DNA of 64,000 nt from Haemonchus contortus (taxonomy: Eukaryota > Nematoda > Chromadorea > Rhabditida > Trichostrongylidae). The notes beneath the pieces were generated by a model, which was not told the origin of the DNA, made no database searches, and saw only the letters and a list, made by a program, of their open reading frames with translations. How positions within the stretch are numbered: position 1 is the stretch's first letter; each line of letters begins with the position of its first letter. This document shows, one piece after another, positions 26,101 to 37,429 of this stretch. The stretch spans positions 1,440,869 through 1,504,868 of the forward strand of contig LS997563.1 of NCBI GenBank assembly GCA_000469685.2, read 5' to 3'. Made by a program: the position numbers and the translations under genes.

Positions 26101-26900
26101 GATGATCGACAGAGCATAGAAAACACCGCAAAAGGAACACAAACATCCAAGTAAACATCAGCACATTGTAACTGAGAAAGGCCAGAACGACTTAGATTCG
26201 ACCCGAAGAACCTATTCAACCGTGAACAAACCCAGCAACCCACTGACAACTCCAGGGCTCAAAGGTAAACATGTAGTAACTGTTTGAAGTTTGAGAGCCC
26301 TTTTCATTAGACAGTTCCTTTTTCCTGGACTGGAATTTTATAGTGACTCATAATGTTGGCAGCTATGTTAGATGATCATTTATCTTGGGAGAAATTCATT
26401 GGTTCGCAATCAAAAAAGTTTTCCGAGAAAAGTGAACGTCCGTTATCGGAGAGATTCCTCGAGAAACAGAAGGCAAGGGCAACAACAACAACAGATGGTT
26501 GAAAAAGTAGAGATCGGTTGAAAAGTGCGTCATTGTACTCGATGAGCAACTCTCACTTGTGTTCGCCTAATAGTAAGCCTCTCGAAGAAAAGAAACGGCA
26601 CGTTGGCGCTTGCTACATGTCACGTGCCTTTAAAAAAAGTTCAGAAATACCTATCTGCTCACTGGAACTCTCTCATTCTTGCCTTCGAAATCTTTACTCA
26701 AACTGGTTGTTTGAACCCATTCCAAACATTCTTTTTGGCTCTAGAACATATCCAGTATTGAGCAGAGCCATTTTGATGAACTAGGCACTTTTAGCCCTGA
26801 TTTTCTGATTTTCTATTTCAGATGCGATTTGACTAGCCTCCCACAAGAGGTTCGCAAGAGGTGCTACTGGGACACGTTAACCTTACCTCTATCTGCTCAC
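23182..26900. other. No secure gene; one candidate open frame
   Basis: A plus frame at 24874-25200 starts with ATG and has 108 codons, Ser-rich with KHRKHSDHS. It reads more like protein than its surroundings, but it has no upstream partner and no recognisable domain. Its first part could alternatively be spliced (GTAATG to GAGCAG, 34 nt). A SINE-tail motif (minus) is at about 25860. Otherwise I see nothing. Confidence 0.3.
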
Positions 26901-27441
26901 TTTAAAGGCACTGTTCACGAAAAAATTGTTTCGGAGATTTGCACATGGTTTGAATTCGAAGCCCCCTCTGATACCATTTGTGCAGGAATGAGGTCGGAAA
27001 ACGGCTGGATAGGGCAAAATAAGGGCAGGAACAAAGGGGAACGTTAGGCTTCCGCCCCTCGCTAGGTTGACTACTTGGTCCAATTGTCCTTCACCACTTT
27101 CGCATTGGAGCGAAGTTGGTGAAAAATCAATAAGCTGGTTGGCAATTTGCCAGGTTCAAGACTGTTCAGACTGTAGTCTAAATCAGCTGTTTGGGTGTGT
27201 TGTCTGTATTGCAGACATTGCGTCGCCTTCGTGCATTCTCGCTCGAACACTCCCTAACCGCCGTTCTTTCAATGTGAAACTCGTCCAACCCCCTTTCCAG
27301 CTCTTTTTTTGACCCTTTGTAATTCTTTTTGTTCATCGTTTTTCGCGCTTTTTTCGTTGTTATCGCTTTATTCTAGAGTAGTTATATCAATTCCCGTCAA
27401 AAAAGGGTTTCCTAACTTTTTTTGTGAACGGTGCCTTTAAA
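26901..27441. mobile_element. 541-bp MITE, family with TTTAAAGGCAC ends
   Basis: The left end TTTAAAGGCACTGTTCACGA and the right end, complement of TTTAAAGGCACCGTTCACAA, form TIRs. Related copies or ends occur at 29051-29565, 53358 onward, 54643 onward and about 52.56-52.81 kb, with a solitary similar end at 47124. Superfamily not assigned. Confidence 0.7.
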
Positions 27442-27616
27442 CTCGATTTTTTCCAGAGACTTGCTCATTAAGCCACCGCTACAGCCGCCCGTTAATGGTG
27501 TACCACATTAAGAAAGCTCACACCTAAGCACATATGGGAATCAAATCCAGGAAAAAATGTACTTTGGAGCCGTGGAAACACTCGAATGATTCGGGGCAAG
27601 GGACGCGTGCGGTCCC

Positions 27617-27805
27617 ACTGAAACGAAAATTCAGTCCGGCACTCGGCTCTTACAGTAATCCGGCACGTGTTAACACGTAAATTTTTACCCGTCACATACA
27701 CGACGCGTCGAAAAGAGGCTTTGGGCAAGGACACGGGGGTGGGTGGTGGGGTAAGCCAGGGGGTTACTGTAAGAGCCGAATGCCGGACTGAATTTTCGTT
27801 TCAGT
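27617..27805. mobile_element. 189-bp MITE with about 43-bp TIRs and 9-bp target duplication
   Basis: The ends read ACTGAAACGAAAATTCAGTC at left and its complement at right, with one mismatch in the first 40 bp. Both sides are flanked by the direct repeat TGCGGTCCC (27608-27616 and 27806-27814). A 9-bp duplication plus long TIRs fits Mutator-like (MULE) elements. No coding capacity. The crisp boundaries suggest recent insertion. Confidence 0.85.
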
Positions 27806-27814
27806 TGCGGTCCC

Positions 27815-29050
27815 GGCGCGACTTCAGGGCAAACAATCCTCGATGAAGAGGGCTCCATAGAGCTTTTTCACTGACTTCATTTCAGCTCTACATATCTCTG
27901 CTTTTCAGAGCTTTATAAACCGTTGCCGCATTTCTAGTTCCACCTACACTACAGTTTTCAACTAAAGGTGTATCTGTATAGAATAAACAAATGAATAAAC
28001 AAGTGGAAAAATGATCAAGTAAGCAAAAAGATAAATTAATCGGCAAATAAATCAATAAACCAGCTGGTTGAAGTAAAAAAAAAACTCAGAAAAACATTAA
28101 CAGCCCAATAGAAACAGGGATGAATGGTACAGCTATAGTGTCTCCACTGTCCATTGAATGGATCCGCTGTATTCTCAGGATCAAGTTCTCCTCATACAAT
28201 TTCTAGTCCTTCAGTTTCACTTCAATCTCGAATAGGAAATGGAGCGTGGCGCATTCCATACCATTCAAGCCCTCTTTACCACTCCGCACATTGAATTGAA
28301 ACCCATGTATGAATCCTGTACGTATAGGCAGCCTATTTCTAGATTTTCCTACACCTCTCAACTTACCATCTACTCAAAGGGAACAAACACGCAAATATGT
28401 AATTAAGTAGATAAATTAAAAATAAACAAATCAACAACTTGAAGCGGAAGAGCTGATGTTGACTGAAAAAAATGCTCGGAATCCTTACTAGAAGTGGTCT
28501 ACAGGTTTACGATAGAACTCGTGCAGTTATGAATTAGTCATCATTGTACCTTCGGCAAGTTGAAGTCACGAAAACAATACAAACGACGGGAACTCATGTC
28601 AAAAAACGATCGTATCCTGTGCGAACCCTAAGAAGATGGCGGAAGAAAAACTGCAGACGACTTGCATACCATGATGATTACCATCGCAAAACAGACCGCA
28701 GGGTTACATCATCGAATTAGTTCCACTGTACGAATAGCACGGAAATATTCATTCACGTATGACTCACAGAGAGAACTCGCCTACGCGAATGTTTTGTTCA
28801 ATCCGTACCATCCACTAAATTTCATTCAAAAAATGCTTTTGTCGAATTTCAGGGTGCTTGGGAGAATAGTAAATAAATTTTCGAGGACTTTTGTCTTTCG
28901 GCTTTTAAGTAAACGAAAGAGCCAAAAAAAACAGCCGAATAAAGTGTTGATAAACATCTCGGTTGCACAGTTCGAGGAGCAAGTGTCAACCCGTTAAGGA
29001 ATAACTTGATATATTATAAATATTTGTTGACACCCACTGTATCGCAGCAG
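27815..29050. other. No gene; possible Tc1-type end at 29039
   Basis: TTGTTGACACCCACTG followed by TA at 29040-29041 resembles a right end of a Tc1-superfamily element (CAGT terminus). I found no matching left end. The 111-codon frame at 28662-28997 upstream is not recognisable as transposase. A SINE-tail motif is at about 28245. Confidence 0.35.
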
Positions 29051-29565
29051 TTAAGGGCACAGTTCACGATAATTTTGAGGTACTCGTTTTTATTTGAAAA
29101 GCGGAAGTATAGATTGAAAATAGTCCATCGGCAGTGAAGAAAGCGAAAGCGAACGGTCGTCAATTTTGAGATGAATATGGCTCCTCAGAAGTAGTGAAAA
29201 TAAAGGTTGGACGAGATTGTCATGACGGAAATAACATAGAAGGTGTGACGAAATATCAGTTAGTGCAATTGCGCAAAGAGCTGACTACACATAGCCAGAA
29301 CTGTACAGAATTGTCTTTCACTGTCACTATGGGTCATGACAAGTTGTTTGTACTTCCTATATGGGTTCCCTTGTGATCGGTGCAGCCTCTACAGTGCCGG
29401 TGAAACTCGTCCGAGGATTCACACGGGCCAGACTTTGAGCCTTTATAACTCCCTTACTAGGCCGTTTTCCGAACTCATAGTGCCGGGTATGGTATGCACG
29501 GGGGCCTCAAATTCATCCTGTGAGGGAATCTCAGAAATCATTTTTATCGTGCACTGTACCTTTAA
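29051..29565. mobile_element. 515-bp MITE, same family as 26901-27441
   Basis: The left end is TTAAGGGCACAGTTCACGAT and the right end is complementary (ATCGTGCACTGTACCTTTAA). The interior shares GTGCAGCCTCTA and AAACTCGTCC with the copy at about 54.9 kb. Confidence 0.7.
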
Positions 29566-31850
29566 GTATGCGGAAGTCCTACAGGAGTGACATGTCACGG
29601 CTAGAACTCCGACCTAGGACGGAACTCGTACTTGTGACCTTGAGAGGCGAAAGCAAGAGGGGTCGCTATGATGCAAGAGATAGGGAACACGTTACTCGCA
29701 AAGTACGAGTACGAGTTCGAGTTCCGTCTATGAATCTCGAGTAGTCCGAGTAAGACAGTCGTGAGTAAGAAATTTTCCTGAAACAATGTTGCGTACACAA
29801 CCATGACATAACCAATGCGGGTTCTGTATTTTCACGACTACCATCGGTACAATGGAATGAACAGTCTTGCCTGATCTAGAAGACTTTGATACCGTGTACT
29901 TTCTGAAAAAACTGATTGCCCCTCTCACCATCTCGGCACTGATAAGTCGACGTACCTCGAGAACTCATCAGGTGATGCAAGAACGAGAAAAAGGAACACG
30001 AGGAAAGATCGAAGCATGGGTTAACACATACATTGTGAGGTAGGTCCATCGATCGGAATATGTTGCGATAGATATGACAGATAGTTGATAGAGAATGTTA
30101 TCAACTTGCCCTATCGCCCACAAACTACTCGGATAAGAACAGAGAACAGTCAGAGGACAGGAACTATTCACGTAATGGAGCAAAGAAGACAGTTAATGGC
30201 ATGTACTGCAGTGAAAGTGAACGATAAGTACTCCCAGAGTGCATCAAACATTCAATCATTATTGAGGAATTTAGGAAGATATAAGATGGGAACGATACGG
30301 TAGTGAATTCTGAACCTCTGACAGCACTGTAAAAGCAACGTCCCTTCCTTCTCAGCCTCTTCCCACTTCTGGGAGTGACCTGCGTCCTTCCCATGGTGTT
30401 CAGCGGTACCACATGAGAAAGTGTACCTATCCGCCTTCTTCCTGACAATATCCATAGCCTGAAACTGACATCGTACAGGGCCCTAATGTTCCGAAGGCGT
30501 TTAGTATGCCAGCCCTGCAAGGAAACCCACTCTCGACACCTATTCGAATTAGAGAACACCAAGGAAGGTACTGATGTTCCGTGATTGCCATCACCACAGG
30601 CTAGAGGGTAGCGTACCGAAAAATGTCAGCCCTAGAAAAGCTGTTGGTCGATCTTATAGGAAGTTTCCATCGTAGAAATCATAGCACGAAATCGGAGACT
30701 TTTAAATTGAATACTTTCAAGGGATCAGAAAAGAACTGAAGCCAAAGGAAGACAGAAGTCATAAGTCGAAGACAGTAAAAAGATACCGGAAGTTTGTAGT
30801 TGAGCCATGAACATGATCTGTTTTACCTGTACGAGAAAAGTCATAAATATGACCACAATACGTGACTTCTGTCGTCGTTACCCGGCGTCAGTTGGCCGCC
30901 TGGGCTGTGGTCGGCGCATTTTTTGCAACGCCGCTTTACGAGTACAGCTTTTAGCATGCCCGACTCAACATAATAACCACATAAGACGTCAGAAAATCCT
31001 CTCGCAGATGGGGACATCCTGTGATGAGTTCAACACAGCTGGCTTCTTTTCGTTTATGATCCATAAGTCGAAGAGCAATAGACGCCCCTAATGATTCAAT
31101 TACCTCCAAGTGAAGGCTCAAATTGCCGTATGCATGTGCATAAAAGTTCAAGGGTCGGCTACAAACTAGAGCTGACATTCGCGTCTTTCCAACTCCCCTT
31201 CTCCCTCGACACCCAGAATGATCCCCTCGGGTCCAATATGGAAAGACTGTTCCGCAGCAGGATCGACATTCTCACAAGGTTTTCTGGTTGCCAAAAAGGC
31301 TAATAAAAAGGGATCACGGATGGACTGTTAGTAAATTTATGAGAGCATGAATTTAACGCCAACTTCTAAAAGTTGTCTTCAGATCCTAAATCCAAACCGA
31401 AATAAATAAGACACTTCTATTGAATACTGAAATACTTCAAGCCCAACAAAATAACTTTTATATTGCTTTTTTTCTATTTTTCGGTATCTAAAATGTGGAA
31501 TCAAGAAAACAAAAGTTATTACTGAATTTTAGCAAAATTCATTACAAAATTTCACTTGAAAAAGATATCACTTATAGAGCAACGCAACCGGTTATTCGAA
31601 ATCGAGTAGATCATTTTTATTATATTTGCTGAACTGGCCCATGTAGCAAACCCCAGACCTAACATACCTTTGATTGCCTTTTCAAATGTGGAAGTGGAAG
31701 TGAACAGCATTGCGTGGCTTCGAGAAATTGATCAACATAATTTTTTTCTTCTCTTGAGTTGTCTCTTATTCAGACCCCAATCCCACAGCACAAACCCACT
31801 CCCAGATCGGGATCTCGATAGAGTTCGACTTGGCAATGCTTACGATCTGA

Positions 31851-31929
31851 TCTGCTCATTGCAAAGGCAGTTAGCTCATTCCCGTATCGGTCATTCGGGA
31901 GTGAGCTGACTGCCTTTGCGATGAGCAGA
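31851..31929. repeat. Imperfect 34-bp-arm hairpin, 11-nt loop
   Basis: Arm 31851-31884 (TCTGCTCATTGCAAAGGCAG...) pairs with 31896-31929 with three mismatches, around the loop TATCGGTCATT. Size and mismatch pattern resemble a microRNA precursor, but nothing shows expression. CGGTCATTCGGGA recurs directly at 31931-31943, so local duplication is an alternative origin. Confidence 0.75.
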
Positions 31930-32378
31930 CCGGTCATTCGGGAACATACTCGGATTTCAACTGCGAAATTACTTTGATGCTAGCCTATTAGGTAGGCAGT
32001 GTCCAAGGAAGACTAATTTTGTCTGCAATAATAACGTAATCAACCAAACAAGCCATTTTGTCAGTGTTTTACCGTTTCTCTGAAAGGAAAGTATGTAGCA
32101 CTACATGTAACTGATATTCCGAGGACGAAGAAGGATGGGAAGGGCGGGGAAAGGAGGGAAGTGGAGTTCTGGAGGGGAAAAGTTCACGAAAATAAAATTT
32201 AAATTTTTAGCTTTCTTAATTTTGCATTACAAGCTCTTGTGATATAATAATATTTGGGAAAAGCCAATGAAATTTCAATTTTTATCGCTACCTACGAACG
32301 AAAATAATAATTTAACGATGATCTCTTCGAAATGCACGAAGTTGGGGATCAAATCATAAAGTTAGTTACAAACTGTGA

Positions 32379-32384
32379 TTTATT
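32379..32384 (-). promoter_or_regulatory. AATAAA polyadenylation signal
   Basis: AATAAA on the minus strand, about 43 nt past the TGA at 32427, as expected for the end of the exon above it. Confidence 0.45.
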
Positions 32385-32426
32385 CTGATATCGATGCAAG
32401 AAGGTCATCCAAGCATTCGAAGGTTT

Positions 32427-32575
32427 TCACTTCTTCATACTTGAAAAGCTCCCTGACTCTTCAAAAAGTTGTAGCATATTCCAAGCGTTCTTGGTCACCT
32501 CGGAACTGGACCTCCCAACAGTATGATCATCATGATGAAATGCACCCATGAGTACTTTAGAGAAATTATAGCCGT
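32427..32575 (-). CDS. Probable last exon of an unidentified gene
   Basis: On the minus strand, after an acceptor ending ATTGTAG, a 149-nt frame (phase 1 entry) runs to TGA at 32427-32429. It encodes about 48 residues, with GAFHHDDHTVGRSSSEV in the middle and FEESGSFSSMKK at the C-terminus. The AATAAA just downstream supports a gene end. The preceding exon was not found; the next upstream DNA holds a SINE split by a deleted mariner. I do not recognise the family. Chance remains possible at this length. Confidence 0.4.
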
Positions 32576-33199
32576 CTACAATTTAGTGGACTGAAATCTG
32601 AACAGTAAACCTCTCTCCTCAGTATTGTCAATGAAAAGAAGTTAAAAACTGTGCTTCGAGAAGAGGGAGAAAAGAGAAGGGAAAAATTTATCCAGACTTT
32701 CTACATCTTTCAAGACAGTTTGAATTCTGCGTAGTTAACGATCTCTTTAGGAAAACAAACCAATAGGAACTCGGCGGGCGGTGGACTACGATTAAGTTAT
32801 CAGATGCCATTTGCAAGTATTCTACATGGCGAAAATCGGAAGGTAAACCCAGGAACCATCCCAGAGACGAAAAGAATCATTTGACGAACCACACACATTC
32901 AAGGATGTCGCGCATTTGTAGGCAGTGGACGTGAACCCACATCAGCACACGAATTTCACGTCTGTCTACTTGGCATGGTGTCGTGGCCATCTTATCAAGC
33001 CATACTGTCTGCAATATTGAGATTGAAGAAGTCCTCTGAAGAGTAGTTATTCAACTACATGACGGTTCACCCAGAATAAGGGGTGGCACAGACAGTGGAG
33101 CACCATCCGCGACCGACCTTATCGGTGCAGGGGTTACTGCTTATTTCGAATTAGATTTTGGTGGAATGAAGAGTAATAAAGTCTCTGCGGTTGAGAAAT
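32576..33199. other. No gene identified
   Basis: Upstream flank of the 32.4-kb exon, presumably intron. A Cys-containing minus-strand frame of about 40 codons near 32.83-32.95 kb has no acceptor. Confidence 0.35.
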
Positions 33200-34110
33200 C
33201 TCGTTTCTGGGATGCTCCCGGCATTCAACTTCCACTCAGTTACTCAGTGGCGGTTTGAACGCGTGTCACTCGAGGTGGTCAGCCGATGTATTAAGTTGAG
33301 TCATCTCGGACAAAATGATAGCGATGACTTCTAGAGATCATAACTCGGGAAAGAGGAGACGAAAGTGGACGAGCATGGCATCGTTCGATAGAGTATGAAA
33401 AGCTCTTCAAAATACGTGCTAACGAAGACACCTAACTGTTTCCTTTCCTGCAACCACGCCCCATGATTTCAAGTCGTCGCAACTTCACCTTCGCAACACC
33501 ATCCTATTTCTTTTTTATCTGGCCGAGAACCCGCGGAGATCTATGGACGTATTCAGGAAGTTTACAAGAAGGGTGCTCTTGCTAGATGCACAATTCACAA
33601 GTGGCACACGAAGTTCACGTCGGACGGCCAGTCCATCGGAAATGAAGAACGTCCGGAGTCCGAGGGACGCTCAATGGAGTCGGATTTGGAGTGCTGCGGA
33701 GCCAGGTGGAAGCCGATTCGTATCAAACTACTCGTGAACTGGCAGTCACCCTTGGGGAGTCAGTCCACAATTATTCGTGGATTGAAGTCAATCAGCAAGG
33801 TGCGAAAGCTCGGTCAATGGATGTCTCATGCTTTGAAGCAGTATGACATGAATTTTTGCGTCGACATGGCACTTCTCTCCTCACGCTCAAGCGCAGGAAA
33901 TGGTCTGGTGGACTCGTTAGTATGTATTTGAAAGAGTTTTTCATACTCTATCTGATGATGCCTAGCGCGTCCATTTTCTTCACCACTTTCCCGAGTTATG
34001 ATCTCTAGAAGTCATCACTATCACTTTGTCCGAGGACTTATGACTCAACCCAATACAACAGTGTTCTTTCCCTAACAGGAGAAGATGGTACCGACAAACC
34101 GATCTTGGAG
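33200..34110 (-). repeat. SINE interrupted by a mariner insertion
   Basis: The SINE tail and body (33206-33288, with GCATTCAACTTCCACTCAG and GGTCAGCC) stop at a TA. The body resumes after the mariner at about 34056 (CAGTGTTC..., then GATGGTACCGAC). This is a clear nested order: the SINE came first, the mariner second. Confidence 0.65.
33291..34053 (+). mobile_element. Deleted mariner with long inverted ends (763 bp)
   Basis: It is flanked by TA (33289-33290 and 34054-34055). The left part is mariner 5' end plus the N-terminal transposase region, up to about 33895. It then jumps to an inverted copy of the first 120-130 bp of the 5' end. The 3' half of the gene, including HDNARPH and DPSD, is absent, so it cannot encode transposase. 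It shares its junction with the copy at 38594-39349. Confidence 0.88.
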
Positions 34111-37100
34111 GGTGATCGTGGAAATGGGGTACGAATACAGCTGGAGCAATGACTTCGGGTAAAGGGTAAACAGTTGGACAACTAGCACATCAGCATTCCC
34201 TGTATTATTCGCTTTATCACCAGGTTCACCGAGAAGTCAGTCAGCAAAAATCCATGAACTTGAGAATGCTGACCACGGTAGGTGATAATGAGTCAGAAGT
34301 TGTTGAGTCGGTGTCGTGATTCAGGCGCTTCGGATAACAACATGCTTTACAAGGGGCTCATCGTTGTCGTCGTCGTAAATATTTTCACAAGGCAACGGGA
34401 AATAACACTCAATACCGACCAAGTAAATCGCTTGTTTACAGAATCCTTCCATGTTTTTATCGTTTGCGAAGGCGTCGCGTGGTCGCATCGCGGCCATTGG
34501 GAAGTATTCCCTTCGTCGTCATGATCCGAGATTTCTCCTGGGGCTTGAGTGGACCGAGATCAATTCTTAGCCCAAGTCATTTCGTTACTGAACATGTGCC
34601 ATAACTGCGCGACGTTGTCTGGGCTTTGGAAAAAGAGTGCGCCATGCACTTGGGTTCATTCTAGAATCATCGGAGGAATGAATGCATGTGGGGCAGAATT
34701 TTGCAGGTTCTCTGAAATATCAAGTATATCGGTGCTCATGCTGCTCATGGACCTTGTTCAATAGCAGGTCCAATAAAGTTTGTAATGGTCTTCTGTTGAA
34801 AACACCGTGTGCTACTTTATTTTGCTTCTACCATACCTCACCATGACTGACTACCTCCCTCCTCATGCCAGAAGCTCATTTACTTTCCAATGAAAAACTA
34901 TAGAGCATCATCAGCTCCGAGACAAGAAAGAAACACAGTATGCTAAAACTTCGCACCTCCCAGAAGAACTTCACAATTTCTTCCGTCACGAATTTTCAAC
35001 TGGAGATGCTCAACCGATACGTTGGGATTCGGGGAGGAGGCCGGCCTCCACTCTACTGAACTACAGCCGGATTTCTACTAACTCACCCATGAAATTATTT
35101 TCGCCAAAAAACAGGCCGTAATGGCATGACCCACGGCTGTGTGACTAGTAACAACGTGGCTGCTGTTGTTGTTGTTGTTGACAGCTTACTACTGCATAAG
35201 CCAATAGTTTTTCAGCAGGCATGGATTCAGTATGAATTTGTGCGTAAAGCGTTGTCTGTGATGAATTTGCATGTAAACAAATGTATGGAACGGCTGTAAT
35301 GTAAGGAACTGGTCAAACAAAGGGCTACTTTTTTAGTACAAATAGATACCTAGGTATTAAATAATTTCATAGCAGGAGGGTACAGACAGTGCAGAAGCCC
35401 AGCAATGGTCGATTCTGTTTTGGTTTGCGCCATACATTTGAGCTCCGAGTGGGATTGAAAAAAAATGATTCGGACACGCTCGATCGGATATTGTGATCTC
35501 CTCAGATGAGGGAATTCTCCGTCAGGAATTCCCTAGAACTCCCTGAGTACTACTTGGAGACCGTCAAGCACCAAGAGTTGGGAGGAGGTGGGAAAGAGCT
35601 TAATCAGTATATCGATTAGAGCTCTTTATGAAAATACCCGTTCTGGTGGAATGAAAGCTCTACCTTGTACGTGTGGAACTTTTTACAGCAGTGAACATTT
35701 ACCAAAGAAATTAAAGAAGTTGAGAAGTGAATTACTGGGTGGGAATCTCGTGCATGGCGCATCTAAGAAAGGAGTCAATTGATGTTTCAGGCCCGGAACT
35801 ATCCTCATAGAATGAAAAAAATTTTTGTATTCCATCTGGTCTCCCTACGAAAAGGAAAAGAGGGGCATGACTGGTGTTGACAAATTCTTCGGAACACAGT
35901 TTTGACCGAAAGCATGAGGAGAGGTTCAAATAGGGATTTGACAAGATGAGGGTTACTTGATACTCAAATCAACATTTTTAACCCACAAAATTGGTATCTT
36001 ATCTATGTAATAAATGAACGACAGAGTGCAAAAAGATGGGAGCGTATCTGGGTTTCCATTATTCCCTTCTAGCAGTTCATTTTAGGCGATAGGCGATGGT
36101 ACCATGAATCTTCGATACCGGTCATTCAGACTGTCCCATAGAGAGGCTCATGTGCTTGCTTCTCTGAAGTGGTAATTCCGGCTCGATTCAATTCCTTACT
36201 CAATTCAGAGAAGCGAGAATTGAGCCCGCCATCTACCATGTCAGCTCCTTGATTGAAAGGTTTCCAGTTTTAAGACTATCTTTGGTTCCATAATGTGAAT
36301 TCAGAATGAAATTTAAGCTCTCGGAGAGTCCCAACCCCATGACAACTCATGCGACCTGATTTAGGAAATGATAGTTCAGAATGGCTATCTACCGGAAAAG
36401 GATGAAGTGACTCAACACTGAAGTGTGAAAGAAGGTTTTCCACGAACAACAACCACCTTTTTTTCGACGGATTCCCCAAGACCGCAGCAAAACCACACAT
36501 TTTTTCTAAAACCATTTGCTCTCAGATATTATGTCCAAAATAGAATGAATGGTCTGAAAATGTTGTAGCCGATGCTCAAAACATTACGTCTCTACGAATG
36601 ATTCTGTGTAGCAAATTGGGCTCGAAGATGGCGCAGTGGGTGCAATATGCGGAAAAACAGTAGACCCTTACACAACTAAACAAAATTCAAAGGCATAGTG
36701 CTGGGACGATCTGATTCGAACAGATTGAATAAGAATTCACGAAAAAATTCACAAATACTAAGAATTGGTGGGCCCGTTGAAAGTACAATTTGCAGAAAAA
36801 AGATCTTCATTTTATTTTCCAACACATTGAATTTGAAGCCCGCGGTTGCATGAGTAAGCCGAGTAGTAGAAACTCACCTATAAGCTATTGAATCGGATAG
36901 CCAAAAGATGATTTATGGCAGGGTAACACGTCCCGAGCTCGAGTTTCGTTCAAGAGAAGAGCACAGACCAGCTGGATCCAGTAGCTTACTTGTTTTGATG
37001 ACTCTCTCTACTTCAAAGTTTAAAGATCAGTCAAGGTAGATCAGTATACTTAATTCTCATATTTCGGAAAACCACTCACTCAAGACCGAAAGTTACTTCT

Positions 37101-37429
37101 ATTGATTCAGTGGGACCACGAACTTCAAAGGTTGTATCAGGGAGCCTGAATCTCAGATTCCATGACATTGATCTAGAGGGAATCATTGGGGGTGTTGAGT
37201 GTTCTAAAAAGTAATCACTGGGAAACAATCCATAAATCAATAATCAGATGTTAGAAATATGCAAAAAAATTTATTTCCAAGGAAATAATGAAGGTAGAAC
37301 GATCAAATGGACTACATCAAATTGCGTAGTATCGTAACCCGAAGTAAAGATATGCATGAGAAACTTGACAGGCGTAGGTATCGTGTGGAACGCTTGAAGG
37401 ACGAGAATAGACGACAAAAATCTTTCAAC
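34111..37429. other. No secure gene
   Basis: A plus frame at 34549-34764 is Cys-rich and is followed at once by AATAAA (about 34769). It contains RIIGG, but it lacks other serine-protease features, so I do not call it. A (GTT)n tract lies at about 35167-35180 and a solitary SINE-tail motif at about 35752. The minus frame at 36276-36515 is unrecognised. Confidence 0.35.
37270..37275 (-). promoter_or_regulatory. AATAAA polyadenylation signal of the 37.4-39.8 kb gene
   Basis: AATAAA on the minus strand, about 155 nt past the stop codon at 37430. Confidence 0.5.

Larger units (their letters stand above)
29566..32426. other. No secure gene apart from a hairpin and weak exons
   Basis: A minus-strand candidate exon near 30458-30387 follows a GTCAGTTTCAG acceptor and is open to a GTCACT donor. 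It is charged, with FSCGTAEHHGKDAG. No partner exon was found. Confidence 0.3.

Noticed and set aside
28662..28997. 111-codon plus frame as a Tc1 transposase beside the CAGT end at 29039
   Set aside because: No DDE, helix-turn-helix or SPDLNP-like motif is visible, and the left terminus is missing.
32800..32960. Cys-containing minus frame upstream of the 32.4-kb exon as its partner
   Set aside because: No acceptor lies between the upstream in-frame stop and the frame, and the donor would be weak (GTTTAC).
34549..34764. RIIGG motif, possible trypsin-like protease
   Set aside because: No catalytic His, Asp or Ser context and no following P-W motif; the match is five residues only.
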